From: Wuchereria bancrofti | Lineage: Eukaryota > Nematoda > Chromadorea > Rhabditida > Onchocercidae | Length of the DNA stretch: 64,000 nucleotides | Reading direction: 5' to 3' | Assembly (NCBI GenBank): GCA_005281725.1 | Contig: SSBO01000001.1 | Span: 9,297,334 to 9,361,333 of the forward strand | Shown: positions 43,568-55,385 of the stretch, in pieces | Layout of the letters: every line of letters starts with the position of its first letter | Numbering within the stretch: position 1 is the stretch's first letter | Notes under the pieces: model-generated | The model's database searches: none | The model's input: only the letters and a program-made list of their open reading frames with translations | Told to the model about the DNA's origin: nothing | Program-made: the position numbers and the translations under genes

Positions 43568-44777
43568 TTAGTGAGATTTCTATGTTATATCTCTTTCTCT
43601 CTCTCTTTTCTTTTTCTGGTTGTTATTTCATGATAACATATTATGATTACGATAATCATCGTAATTACTGTAATTATTTCTCCCTCAATTTATCATGATT
43701 AATCACTCTTTTACTATCTTTTAGTTTTATTTTCTTTTTTACAGGTTTCTTAAAATGTTTTTATTAGTTCATGGTATTATCGGTTTGATGGTATTATCGT
43801 GGCCGAGTGGAGTTTCCATAGTGATATTATCACTGGTTGCTAAGTCATCATAGTTATATTTTTAATTTCAGAAATTTTCTATTATTTTAAATATACTTTT
43901 TCAGGTTTTAACTTATGTTTATTGTTTTATCGCGATTATTCATTTCGTACGATCGCATATTGTAGCTATCATAGTTATCATACTTTGTTATTTCATCATA
44001 ATTTGTTATGTTTTTTTTCTGGCTAAATTTTGCTGCACATTCTTGTTTCATACTTAGTATTGCATTTTAAGATCATAGAATACTTTAAGATAAAAGATTG
44101 CAATGATCGATCATTTATTGATTATTATTCTGTCGATCATTATGAATAGCAGCTAAGGACTTCTTAATATCTGAGAATTTAGAAAATTTGGTGATAGGAT
44201 GAATATCACTAAATAGTGATCAATTCATTCGATTTATGTTGTTGACATTTGTTAAACATTTGTAATTTACATGAAATGTTTTTTATTTTTTTGCAGTTTA
44301 AAAATTCGATTATTATAGTTTCACACTTGTACGATATACAAATTCATCTGCAAGATTTTCAAAAAAAAAAACTCAAATTAAGATTTTTTTTTTTGAGAGG
44401 GCAGTGGACGTGTGACGTTTTCACGTGCCACATGTAATAGATTTTGATATTAAACAATGAAAACAAATTTCTTTTATTTTTTAAAACATTTGCGAATTAC
44501 GTGCTTTTAGAACAGTATTACACATTTTAGTTGCATCAAATGCTTTTATTCTCTCTGTGTCAATTATTTTTTAATTTAAAAAAATTTTTTTTTCAGTACA
44601 AAATGATTGAATGCTATTTAGTACGGTGCAATGTTTCATTTCTTCTCTAATAATTGAATAAGAACCGATTAGCAATCATTTGCTGTTTTCACTTTTTTAA
44701 ATGTTACACTTCTTTTCCTCTTAATTTTTCAAATTTTATGAACATGGAAAAAAAAATTGCATCTGAATGATCTTTAC

Positions 44778-44897
44778 TCCAAAATAATCATTATCATTTT
44801 CATGATCATCTATCATCACACATACATTATCATATTTTTATCAGTTACAATTATCAACTATTACAATTATCCTTATCATCATTATTATCATTAAAGT
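44778..44897. repeat. TATCAT/ATTATC-rich simple sequence
   Basis: Irregular reiteration of TTATCAT, ATCATC and ATTATC words. The same vocabulary recurs at 45.1-45.3 and 45.8-46.4 kb. Low complexity, no coding. Confidence 0.6.
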
Positions 44898-45815
44898 AAT
44901 TAATAATTGTTTTGGTAATTTCACTAATTGCTGGGACTTTCTGTTGCTTGTTATTTTAATTTTTTTTCGAAGAAAAAGAAATTTAATAATTTTTTACGCT
45001 TTTATTTTCATATCTTACTTTCTTTACTTAAATAAAATTTTATTTTCACTTTTATTTATGCAAGTGCTGATTGTTGGTTTTGATATTAAACATTCTCGAA
45101 TATTGGTAATTGAACTGATCAACTCCATTCATGGGAAAAAAATCATCATTATTGATCATTATCGTCATCATTTATTATTACTATAGTTACATTTTAATTA
45201 TTATTTATTTTATTTGCCGCACCGAAATTATAATATTATCAATTGTAATTACCTTTATCGCTATTTTTTGTCATTATTTCATCATCCTTATTATAGTTAT
45301 ATATAATTCAGTAAAGAGATTTAAGAAATGGCAAACGAAGAAGTAAAGCAAAGATTTTTTACTACAAATAAATGTCATTTTAAAAGTTCGAGTAAAGACA
45401 TCTTCCAGAGGAGAAAATGTTGTTCCATTTTTAATTTTGAATCATTTATTTACAATGTTTCACTTTTTGTTCATTATAATTTTTGATTTATAATCATTAT
45501 AATTTCAAATTAACATCTATAAATAACAAATGTGATATTTCTATTTTGTATTTTCGTTTAATATTAACAATTTTATTTGTTATCAAATGTTTGTACATTC
45601 GAAAGCTAAATTATTCGTAGAAATCTTATCTGCTAATAGTTATTGAGAAGAATACAAGGAAGAGAATGTGAGAGAATTGATTATGTACATATTAAATTAT
45701 TAAATGTAAATGAAATGATTACAGTTATCAATAAAAGAAATGGTACAATATTTTGGCCGAAGGTAATTTGATAAAAGAAGAAATAATTTCGTATTTTTAC
45801 TTTTATCAAATTATA

Positions 45816-46125
45816 TATCAGTATCACTGTAAGTATGATCAGTATATTATCATGCCATTATCATTATTATCACTATCATGAGCAGATAATTTCAAAGATA
45901 TCACGTGATATCTAATATCACGTGATATTTCTATCAATGAAGAGAGAGGAGGAATTCAGAGAGGATAATATTTGTTCATTCGTGTTGGCAAAGTTTTCGT
46001 TTCCTTATAACATTTCCTAAATCATGCAATGATATCCTTATCTCGCCTTTTATCAGTATCATCGTAAGTATGATCAGTACATTATCATGGCATCATCATT
46101 ATTATCACTATCATAGGCAGATAAT
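45816..46125. repeat. 75-bp direct duplication, copies 235 bp apart
   Basis: Copy 1 is 45816-45890 and copy 2 is 46051-46125. They agree at roughly nine positions in ten, from TATCAGTATCA through GTAAGTATGATCAGTA to GCAGATAAT. The intervening 160 bp contain two CACGTG palindromes. Confidence 0.7.
45897..45929. promoter_or_regulatory. Two tandem 16-bp palindromes centred on CACGTG
   Basis: GATATCACGTGATATC (45897-45912) and AATATCACGTGATATT (45914-45929) are each perfect palindromes separated by one base. Their CACGTG cores (45902-45907 and 45919-45924) are 17 bp apart. CACGTG is the E-box bound by bHLH-ZIP proteins such as the Myc/Max, USF and MITF families. Regulatory function is inference. 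Confidence 0.4.
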
Positions 46126-47656
46126 CTTATCACTACACCATACTATCATAGTTATAATAAACGAAATAGTTATCTTTATTATTATTATTTTATCATAAAC
46201 TGTTTCAACTGAATATATAATTTACAGTTGTTTATCTGAATTAAAAAAAAAATTTATCTGGATGAAAATACCAAATTAAAATGCTAGCAGGATGAATTGT
46301 CATCTCGTAATAATCAACACATAAAATATAATTGATAGATTCAATAAATGGTTTCAATTATTTCTTATCTCTTATCAACAATAATCATTGTTAACTCTTA
46401 TCACAATTATCTCCAATAAGATGTATTTATAATTGTTATTGATTGTTGAATAATAAGGAAATTTAAATTGATTATATTGTTATGATTAACTGATAAGTAA
46501 AATTGATTAAATATGATTAAAGTCCGAAAAACTTGATCAATTATGCAATGATAATCGATGGTAATTAAAATACAAATAGAATTTTTTTTTTCAAAACATT
46601 CATTTCGTTGTCATTCCTACAACTAATGATAAACGAGAAAGATTGAATCCTTTTGTATTAATTAATTATTGCAATTGAAGTATGAATATTTTATAATATT
46701 TAAGTATTTGAGTAATTCAATATTACAATATAATATGTAGCAGTTTTAAGTAAAAAATATCATTAAGTATTTTTCTTAATAATACAATTTAATTATTAAC
46801 TATTATTAGATATAATGATAATTTATCAAGTAATATTAAATGAAATTGTTAAAAGCATTGAATAATGCTAAATAAACTGTTAACTTACTTTTTAATTATA
46901 TTTAGTTATTATTCGTAGCATTTTAATTTTTAAACTTTATATTGGATTATTTGTGTGAAAAATAAAAAAAGTGGCAATAAATAATGGATGGAAATATTTT
47001 CAAGATTTTCAAAATTGATCTTAGCAAGTTGATCTTTACCTTGGCAAATATAAAGTTAACTTTTACTTTTATTTTGCTGCAAAACACACACACATACATA
47101 CAATGAGAAATCCAGTTTTCAAGTTTTTTGGTAAAAAATAAATAAAAATTATTTATTTCAAAGATAAGAAAGGTAATGAAAAGCAATAATATTTGCATTT
47201 ACTTTTTACCTTTTAGCTTCAACTTTTAATAATAAACAAATACTTACAATATTGATTTATTTACTCAATTCTTTACAAAATAGTCTATTTGATTTAAATT
47301 TATTTAATTCTAATTACAATTTGTAATTTTGATTAAAATTAAAGTATTTCTTCAGGAAAAAATAATCATATATTTATATATAATTCTATTATTAGGATTT
47401 ATTCGAAATTAATCTACTGGATTTGTATTAGAATTTCAGTTTTGATTAAAATTGAAGGAATTTTAGTTTATCAAATCCTAGTAAATTAAATTTTAATTGA
47501 TTTTACTGGAATTCAACTAAAATTTTCCTTCAACTGAATGAATTAATTTCTGTCTGAAATGCATTTTCATTTGATATAGTCATACTTAAATGGATTAATG
47601 GAATGTCAAATATGTTATCAAGAAAAATAATAGAAAAAATTGTTGTCAGAGTGGAA

Positions 47657-47700
47657 AGAGAGCGAGAGAGAGAAAGGGAGAGAGGGAGAGAGAGAGATGG
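47657..47700. repeat. GA-rich microsatellite
   Basis: An interrupted GAGA/GGGA tract that yields a spurious Arg-Glu repeat peptide on the + strand. Confidence 0.85.
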
Positions 47701-49126
47701 AAAATGTGAGAAGAAAAAAATAGAAGTTCATTTCATTGAATCGTTTCCTCATTTAATGCTTGTAAAAAATTTCATCAAATTATCCATTGCTAATTCCATC
47801 GGGAAATTACACACTGATTTAATCATTGATATTAAATTACTATTCAGCAAATCCATCCTTCTTTCATCGTCTTTTTGTGCAATATATTTTGTGTTTGTTT
47901 AAAATAAAGCAAAAATTATGAAAAATTTTTTCGGATATCAAATTTTCCTTTTTCGATAATACTAATTTATTAATTAATCATTAATGTTTATGATGTATTA
48001 ACGATTAAACTGATACTAAAATTTAATGCTGCTTGTTTGTTAGAATTTAATATGAAAAAAGAAAAAATTGAAATTGAATTCGTTTAAATTGGAAAATGTG
48101 ATAAATTAAAGTTTTCTCATTGTTGCAAGGATGGAAAAAAAAGTAATTAAAATCATTTCAATTAATCATTTATTTAAAATGTACGAACGATTAAAAGTTA
48201 TCAAAACATTCCTTCCTAATACCTTTTTTTTAGGAAAAAAAAATTCAACTTTTACTTTATCATTTTTAAAAATTCTGCTAATGTTTATTGACTAATACTA
48301 AAACTTGAATTTTTAAACTAAAAAAAAATATCGAAGGCATAGAAAATTATTGAATGATTGCAAATTTTACATACGGTACTGCAACACTGTATTAATATTT
48401 CTTCAGTTATTCATATAATTTCATTGTTTATTTACAGTTAGATTAAAGTTAATAATTAAAAAAGAAAAAATAAATAACCTACCATTTCTTCTGTAATTTT
48501 GATATTTTAAATTTTTAAAATGAATGAATTCGACATTTAATACTTTTTATCATTTTAGTTTTATTTTTTAGTTTCACTTTAGAGATGATCCAATAATATT
48601 CAATCATTTTATCACATAATTCATTCATTTTAAATGATATCTTTTTATCAGTCAAATGATATTTAACAGAAAAAAGAAGTGACCATAGACAAAAGCTTTT
48701 TTTAAAGCTTTCTTTTAACTCTTATCTTAATTTTACTCCAATTTAATATCATCATACTGCTTGTGATATCATGCAATCAGCTAATACATTAGTCATCTTA
48801 TCAATTAACACGATATCATTTTATCAGTTGGTACAATTTTTCCATATAGTTTCATTAAATTTTTGGTTATTTTTATTTGAACTTTCTCTTCTATTTAAAT
48901 CATCATCTATATTCATTTCTGAGATGATTTTTCCATTTTTGAGCATTTATTTTTTCCTTTCTATTTCTTTTTTTTTTCTTTTTTTCTCTTTCACAATAAC
49001 TTCAAATTCTTCAGTACACTTAACAGTATAGATTCCATTTAATCAACATTTTTTTTAATCAGCTGTGAAATTTAAGTTGTAATTTTAATCAGTTATGAAA
49101 TTTAAGTTGTAAAGGGTGATGTAAGA

Positions 49127-49160
49127 CAGAAACAGAGAGAGAGAGAGAGAAAGAGAAGGG
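49127..49160. repeat. GA-rich tract
   Basis: A GAGAGA tract on the + strand, about 110 bp upstream of a complementary CT tract. Confidence 0.85.
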
Positions 49161-49267
49161 AAAAGAAACTTTACATTTTTATCATTATGCTTCTAACAAT
49201 CAATATTGTCACAAACTTTTAAAAAAAATGATTTGTAATGCATACAGAAATTCTTCAATGTATCATA

Positions 49268-49355
49268 AGTCTTTCACTCTCCCTCTCTCCCTCCCTCTCT
49301 CTCTCTCTCCTTCTCCTTATCTTTGCCCCTTTCTCTCCTTATCTCTTTCTCTTTC
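49268..49355. repeat. CT-rich tract
   Basis: A long polypyrimidine run (CTCTCC, CCTCTCTCT, CTTCTCC). It can pair with the GA tract at 49127-49160. It gives a spurious Leu/Ser/Pro frame. Confidence 0.85.
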
Positions 49356-50120
49356 TAAATGTAATTTTTTGTATTGTAAACAGTTATTTTATAGAATTGC
49401 TTTTTCTGCAATGACATTTCATTTTACGTTTACTTCCCAGAAAAAAAAAGGAAATAATTCCCTACCTTTATCATTCATTTGAACGAATTTTAAAAATTAA
49501 ATTAAATTAATTCAAATGGAAAACTATTCACTTTTAAAAATTTAAAAATTTTCATTTGTTTATCATAGAATAACTTTGAATGGTATTTATTTATTATTGC
49601 TTAATTGTTTATGTTTCTTCATACTTTAACAAATTTTATGCTATAATCTTTGAAATTTTTAAGCGAAACAACTTTTCTACACACATTTTTTTGCATTTCC
49701 AATTAACTTTATCATATAATTTAATTCATTTAACTTTGAATTAATACTTTCATTCATAGAATTAATTATGATAAATATATCAGTTATCAAAGTTTATCTT
49801 ATAGTATCTAATAGTATCTATTGCTTATTTTCAATTATACTGTTTTTAGATTAATTAATTAAATCTTTCTTTTGCATTTAATATTTTGTTGACAAATTTT
49901 TTGAAATTACAAGAATGTTTTAAATGTAATAACCATTCGGTTTATTTCAATTTTTTTTTCAATCAATCAATAAAATATGCATTTTGCAAAATTTTTATTC
50001 ATCCAATTTTAAAAAAAGTTTCAGTGAAAATTTTCCAGTTTATATTTTTAATCTTTAGAGATTAACTTATGCATTACATTTGTTTTTCTTATTTTCATAA
50101 ATAATTTAAACAATATTTTT

Positions 50121-50132
50121 GTCATTTTCCAG
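50121..50132 (+). promoter_or_regulatory. Candidate SL trans-splice acceptor of BCKDHA
   Basis: TCATTTTCCAG ends at 50132, 72 bases before the chosen ATG, in a region without an upstream coding exon. Confidence 0.5.
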
Positions 50133-50204
50133 AATTTTGTTATTTGAATCAAAATTTATTAATCTACGGAAAATTTTGACGAAGTCACATATTACGTACG
50201 AGAA

Positions 50205-53200
50205 ATGCTTGCAAAATTTCGCCGATATTTTATTCAAACTTGTACACAATTATCATCTATGTTGGCATTACGTGAAAATGTTCCATCATTTTCCTTTCGC
50301 TATTGTAATACGAAATCGGATTTCCGGATATATGAATTTACTGATAAATATTTAAGTCATCGAAAGGTTTATTTTATAATTTCAATGTAAAATTAGATGT
50401 ATACTTGTTCTGTTAATAATGGCGCATTTGTCTAATCAAAAGTTTGTAAAATGAAAAGTAATTTCATTCAATTTAAGTCATATATTATTCATTCTTTAAT
50501 AGAGGCAATTAGCTATTTCAGAATTTTTTTATTTAAATTTCACAAATCAAAACAAAAATTAGCATGAAATAACTGAATCTAAATATTCGGAAAAAATAAG
50601 CTGGAAAAAAAAGTGTTTTAAAGTATTAATATAAATTGTTTGTCACTTCAAAAAAAAAAAAATAATAAAACCTAAAATTTAAAAGCAACATTTGTTTTGT
50701 TTTTAGGCTGAATTTACTGAAAAATTAGAGATTATCTCTTCTGCTCAGCAACCAACAATTCCAATATATCGGGTGACAAATTCCGAAGGACAATTTATTG
50801 ATCCTAATTATGATCTTGATTTAACAGAAGTAAAATTTTATTATAATTATTTTAAACATGAAATATAAGTAGAAAAAAAAAAATTTTAAACTTGCAATTA
50901 ATTATTGTTTCAGATGCCTACTAAAAATTGCAAAATATTTAAAAATTTTTATTTCAATTTTCTATGGAGCGAAAAAATTTGAAATCTTTAATAAAATTTC
51001 GCTTTTAGTCATTAATAAATGTCAAAATAAAAGTTTCTAAATTGATAACGAATAGATGAAATAATGCAAAGTAAGTAAATAAATAATTAATTAATTGCTA
51101 ATTAATTGTTAATCGTGCAATTTCAAAAGGAAATGGCGCTAAAAATGTATCAAAATATGGTTACACTCTATCAGATGGATAAAATTTTATACGATTCACA
51201 ACGCCAAGGACGCATTTCATTTTATTTGACAAATACCGGTGAAGAGGTTTACCTTTTTTTTTTTTGTTCTTGCACCAAAAATTAATTAAATTAAAATTCC
51301 AGTACAATAATTTTCTCTCTCGTTCATAAATCATTATTGATTTCATTTTCAACGAATAATTAATATAATTATTGAATTTTGTTTCATTTAAAACATGATT
51401 TCATTTTTTAAAAATAATAGAATTTATAAAATTTCAATTAGATTAAAAATTTTTTTGATCAGATCTTTTTTGCGATGAACAAAACAAACAAAGGAGGAAA
51501 GAAAAAAAAGAAAGCAAAGCAAATTTTGTGATTAATTTCAAAATGATTTAATTTAATTTGATAGCATTTTTAGGCTGCTCAAATTGGTTCAACAGCAGGT
51601 TTAAATGATACTGATCTGATCTATGGCCAATATCGTGAAACTGGCTCATTACTATACCGAGGCTTTCCTTTGGAAAATTTTATGCATCAATGTTATGGAA
51701 ATGCTAAAGATATTGGTAAAATTAATTATGTAATTTATAATTAAAATATTAACCTTTGATAATCTTTCTTTTTCTCTTTCTCTCTCTCTCTCTCTCACTC
51801 TCTCAAATTTTATAAATTTAACAATTGACATTTAAGAAAAAATATAAATTTAACAAATAATAATGATGAAATAATATAACGATGTCAATTTTATTTAAAA
51901 TTTCTAATATAGATATTAGAACTAATTAAATTTTTGCTTAATGATTAATTTAATAATTAATAGTTTATTTGAAGCATACTTTTATCATTTTTTTTAAAAA
52001 AGCATAAAGTTTTATTTGAGGTGGTGGAAAACAAATGCCAATACATTATGGTTCATCAGAACATCATTTTGTGACAATTTCATCAACATTAGCGACACAA
52101 TTACCACAAGCTGTTGGTTCTGCTTATGCATTTAAAAGGTTCAATAAAATGTTACGATATTCTAAATTTATAAATTAAACAAAATTTTTTTTTAAATAAA
52201 AGTAATTTAATCAATTTATATAATTTATTTAGTTCAAATTATAATAATTGTGATCAAATTTGCATAGAATTGTTATTGATAACTATTGATTGTTATTAGT
52301 TCTTTTTTTTACGATCGTATTTGCTGATAAGATAGTGCAGAAGATTGTCTAGCTGATATGCTGATAAGTACTTTTTTTTGTTTAGTAACAAAATTTAGGC
52401 ATCAAATTGCAATATATAAACTTTTAGTGCTATATGTTAAGAAACTATTTGAATTTCCGGAACTATATTATTTCCGGAAATATATTACTAAATGAAATGT
52501 ATGTGTATTTTTAGAGAGAAAAATGGGCGAATAGTGCTAGCATATTTTGGTGAAGGTGCAGCATCAGAAGGTGATGCACATGGGGCAATGAATATGGCTT
52601 CTACGTTGGTTAGTGATAAAATTTAAGAACTTAAGAACTAATTTAAATTAAACAATTAATTATTTAAAATCAAGTTAAGTTTATTTGCTTTCTAAAATTC
52701 GATGTTCAGATAGAAATTAGATTATTTGAATTTTTTTTAATAGTAACAGTAAATGATTTGTTTATGGAAAAAATGATTAAAATGACTACAATTTGGAGTA
52801 GTTTCAATTAATTTATAAATTTTTTGAAAAAATTTCAGAAATGTCCAGTAATATTTTTTTGTCGTAATAATGGTTATGCAATTAGCACACCAACAACAGA
52901 ACAATATGGCGGTGATGGTATTGCTGGTAAAGCTATTGGATATGGTATTCATGTGATACGGTATTTTCTTACAATTTCTCATTTATTCTTTTAATTTAAC
53001 AAATAATTAATTCTTTTTCTAATGTCTAACATTTTTTTTTACTTTGAAAAAAAATTATTTATTATTAAAATAGCTTTTAAGAAATTAAATTGCTTATTAG
53101 AGAAATAAATAATTATTGTTTGATAACAGATAAATTTTTGTTGCAAAGTAAATAAATAAAGAAATTATAAATCGATTGATCGAAATATTAACATAGGGTT

Positions 53201-54266
53201 GATGGTAATGATTTGATTGCTGTATATAATGCGACAAAAGCAGCCAGACAAATAGCAATGGAAAATGAGCCTGTCCTTATTGAAGCCATGACATATCGTT
53301 TAGGACATCATTCAACGTCTGATGATTCAACTACTTATCGGTAATAATAAATTTAATTGCTAATATTAATAATTCAATTGCTTACTGATAATATTAAATT
53401 TAATTACTAATGTTAGTGATTCAATTGCTTATTGATAATATTAAATTTAATTGCTAATATTAATGATTCAATTGATTATTGATAATATTAAATTTAATTG
53501 CTAATAATAAATTTTTTTTTACATTTCTATCTCAATCCTATCAACTATACAAATTTGTTAACAAACTATCTATCTATGTATTTAATTGATTAATTAAATA
53601 ATCAGTAATATTTACAGTTCAAATGAAGAGGTTAACATATGGCAACAGAATGATAATCCAATTGCTCGATTTCGTACAGTTCTTCAAAATAAGGGTTGGT
53701 GGAATGATGAAGAAGATATGGCATATCGGCAAAAAGTAAGTAACTCAAGGAAGGAGTTTTCTTTTTTTCCCTTCAAATTTATGAAATATTTCCGCTTTAA
53801 AATGATGTGTATTTTTTTTTAGGTACAGAAAGAAATTATGAAGGCATTTTTGTATGCCGAAAAAATACCAAAACCAAATATTTTAAGTATGTTTGATGAT
53901 GTTTACAAGGTAAGAATAAATTTATAGCAAATTTTTAATTAATAGTTCCAATCTAAATTTAACTAAATGTTGTAATGAACAAAAATACAAATCTTTTTTG
54001 AGCACTTGATGTTGAAAGATAAATTAAAAATTAGATCACTTAGATATCTAAATGCTTCAACCTAATTCTTTAATCTATTTTTAAATTCATTTCATATATT
54101 TGCTTCGTCTTTTCTTTACTCATTTCTCTTTATTTCTTCAAATTCACAATGTTCGCATAATTTGCAGGAAATGCCGAAAAATTTGCAAGAACAACGTGAC
54201 GAACTTGCAGAGCATTTGAAGAATTATGGAAAATACTATCCAATGAAAGATTTCGAAGGCACTTAA
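50205..54266 (+). CDS. bckd-1A: Branched-chain 2-oxoacid dehydrogenase E1 alpha subunit
   Basis: Exons: 50205-50366, 50707-50829, 51130-51246, 51574-51715, 52021-52138, 52515-52608, 52839-52960, 53197-53340, 53618-53735, 53823-53909, 54168-54266; 441 aa (human BCKDHA about 445). With E1 beta it uses thiamine diphosphate to decarboxylate the 2-oxoacids of Leu, Ile and Val in the mitochondrial matrix. The start [15 protein letters not shown] resembles a targeting peptide. Visible motifs are [31 protein letters not shown]-type (here YGQYRETG), the ThDP/Mg motif [13 protein letters not shown] with [10 protein letters not shown], and the phosphorylation loop [16 protein letters not shown] (327-341), whose serine at about 334 matches the site used by BCKD kinase. 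The family C-terminus ([15 protein letters not shown]) is complete. An alternative ATG at 50119 is out of frame and was not used. Confidence 0.95.
51772..51805. repeat. CT microsatellite in BCKDHA intron 4
   Basis: A (CT)n tract lying well away from either splice site of the intron. Confidence 0.85.
53349..53505. repeat. 47-bp minisatellite, 3.3 copies, in BCKDHA intron 8
   Basis: Units 53349-53395, 53396-53442 and 53443-53489 plus a partial 53490-53505 are arranged head to tail. Each begins AAATTTAATT and ends GATAATATT, and they differ at a few positions. The array starts eight bases into the intron, immediately after the donor. Confidence 0.85.
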
Positions 54267-55385
54267 TCTTTTTTCATTCTTTTAGTAATATTAATATTAT
54301 ACTGTGAAATTAATCTCGTAATTCATTTCCAACAAAATTTTCAACAAAAGAAAAATTGATGAAACTTTCCTCTACTGGGCAATTTGCACTGATTTCTCCA
54401 TCTCCTCATAACATGAGAAAATCATTTGTTGAGTTCTCACAACCATCATTATTAACATTTAATTAAGGAAGATTATTGTTTCTGAAAGCTTTAAGTGCAA
54501 TCTATTTTTGTTACCTACAATGCTTATCAATGGCGCAAATATCCTGTAATGCTATACATGTATATAGTAGCAACAATTCCTATAATTTTTATAAATCCCA
54601 TATATATATATATCAATTACTTCTCGCTTAATCTAAAACACGAATCACTTTTCCAAATTGAAAGCATAGATAAATGCACCACTCCTATATTATTAAAATA
54701 AGACCTATGCGTGAAATTCACAAATTGCAGTGAAGTGATCCATGAAACTACAAGGTAAAGCGTGTCCCTTCTTCTATGACATATATTCTGGTAATTACCA
54801 AAACACAGTCACCTGTTGACAATCACCGATACTGCACAAAAACAAATAACACCTAATCAGTCCTTCACCTTATCTAAATTGAACTCAACACAATGCCTAC
54901 TGGTACAATTGTTGGTTTTTGAAACACATTTATTTACTCTCTCAAGGCAAAACTTTTCTATCGAATACAACAGTTATGCATAGCGTCTTGCGCTTTCAAT
55001 ACTATAATCTGGGGGAATTTTTTTTTTCTTTTTTTGAGATAATCACAATATACATGCCACCTCAAATTTAGACTGCGATAGTTTCATTGAATACATGAAA
55101 GAAATAAACCACATATAGCACATGTGTGACAATGTTCATTCAAAGTCCAAATCAGTTTTTTGGGGACTTAAGGAAAAAGAGAGAGAAATTAGAAGAAAAT
55201 GACGAGCATGATACAACTCAAGTATTGATCTGAAAAGAAATCAAAAAACTAGAGTGAAATATGACTGTTATATTTCACAGTCAATGGTTAAAACAAAGAA
55301 TAAGACAGAACTGCATTTTTACAGTCTGAACATCAGCGTTCCATTATTGTGCATCATTTTTGGAGACCGCTAGAATCAAATGAGC
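54267..55385. other. Convergent intergenic gap BCKDHA / SKP1
   Basis: 3' flanks of two convergent genes. A TTTATT at 54929-54934 reads AATAAA on the minus strand and is a plausible SKP1 polyadenylation signal about 450 bases past its stop. No gene is seen. Confidence 0.55.

Larger units (their letters stand above)
43568..50204. other. 6.6-kb gene-poor block between RMND1 and BCKDHA
   Basis: No conserved exon was found on either strand. The left half (about 43.6-46.4 kb) is rich in dispersed TATCAT/ATTATC words. The right half contains GA and CT tracts and plain AT-rich DNA. Specific structures are listed separately: the duplicated 75-bp segments, the paired CACGTG palindromes, and the purine and pyrimidine tracts. 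Confidence 0.6.

Noticed and set aside
43797..43870. tRNA-Ser gene
   Set aside because: Only the 5' 14 bases match; no anticodon arm, T arm or GGTTCGA-type B box follows.
44944..45346. Overlapping hydrophobic ORFs rich in Ile/Leu/Tyr
   Set aside because: These are translations of TATCAT/TTATTA simple sequence with no splice-consistent partner exon.
50119..50355. Alternative start for BCKDHA at 50119
   Set aside because: That frame does not enter [10 protein letters not shown] in exon 2; the ATG at 50205 does and gives a plausible targeting peptide.
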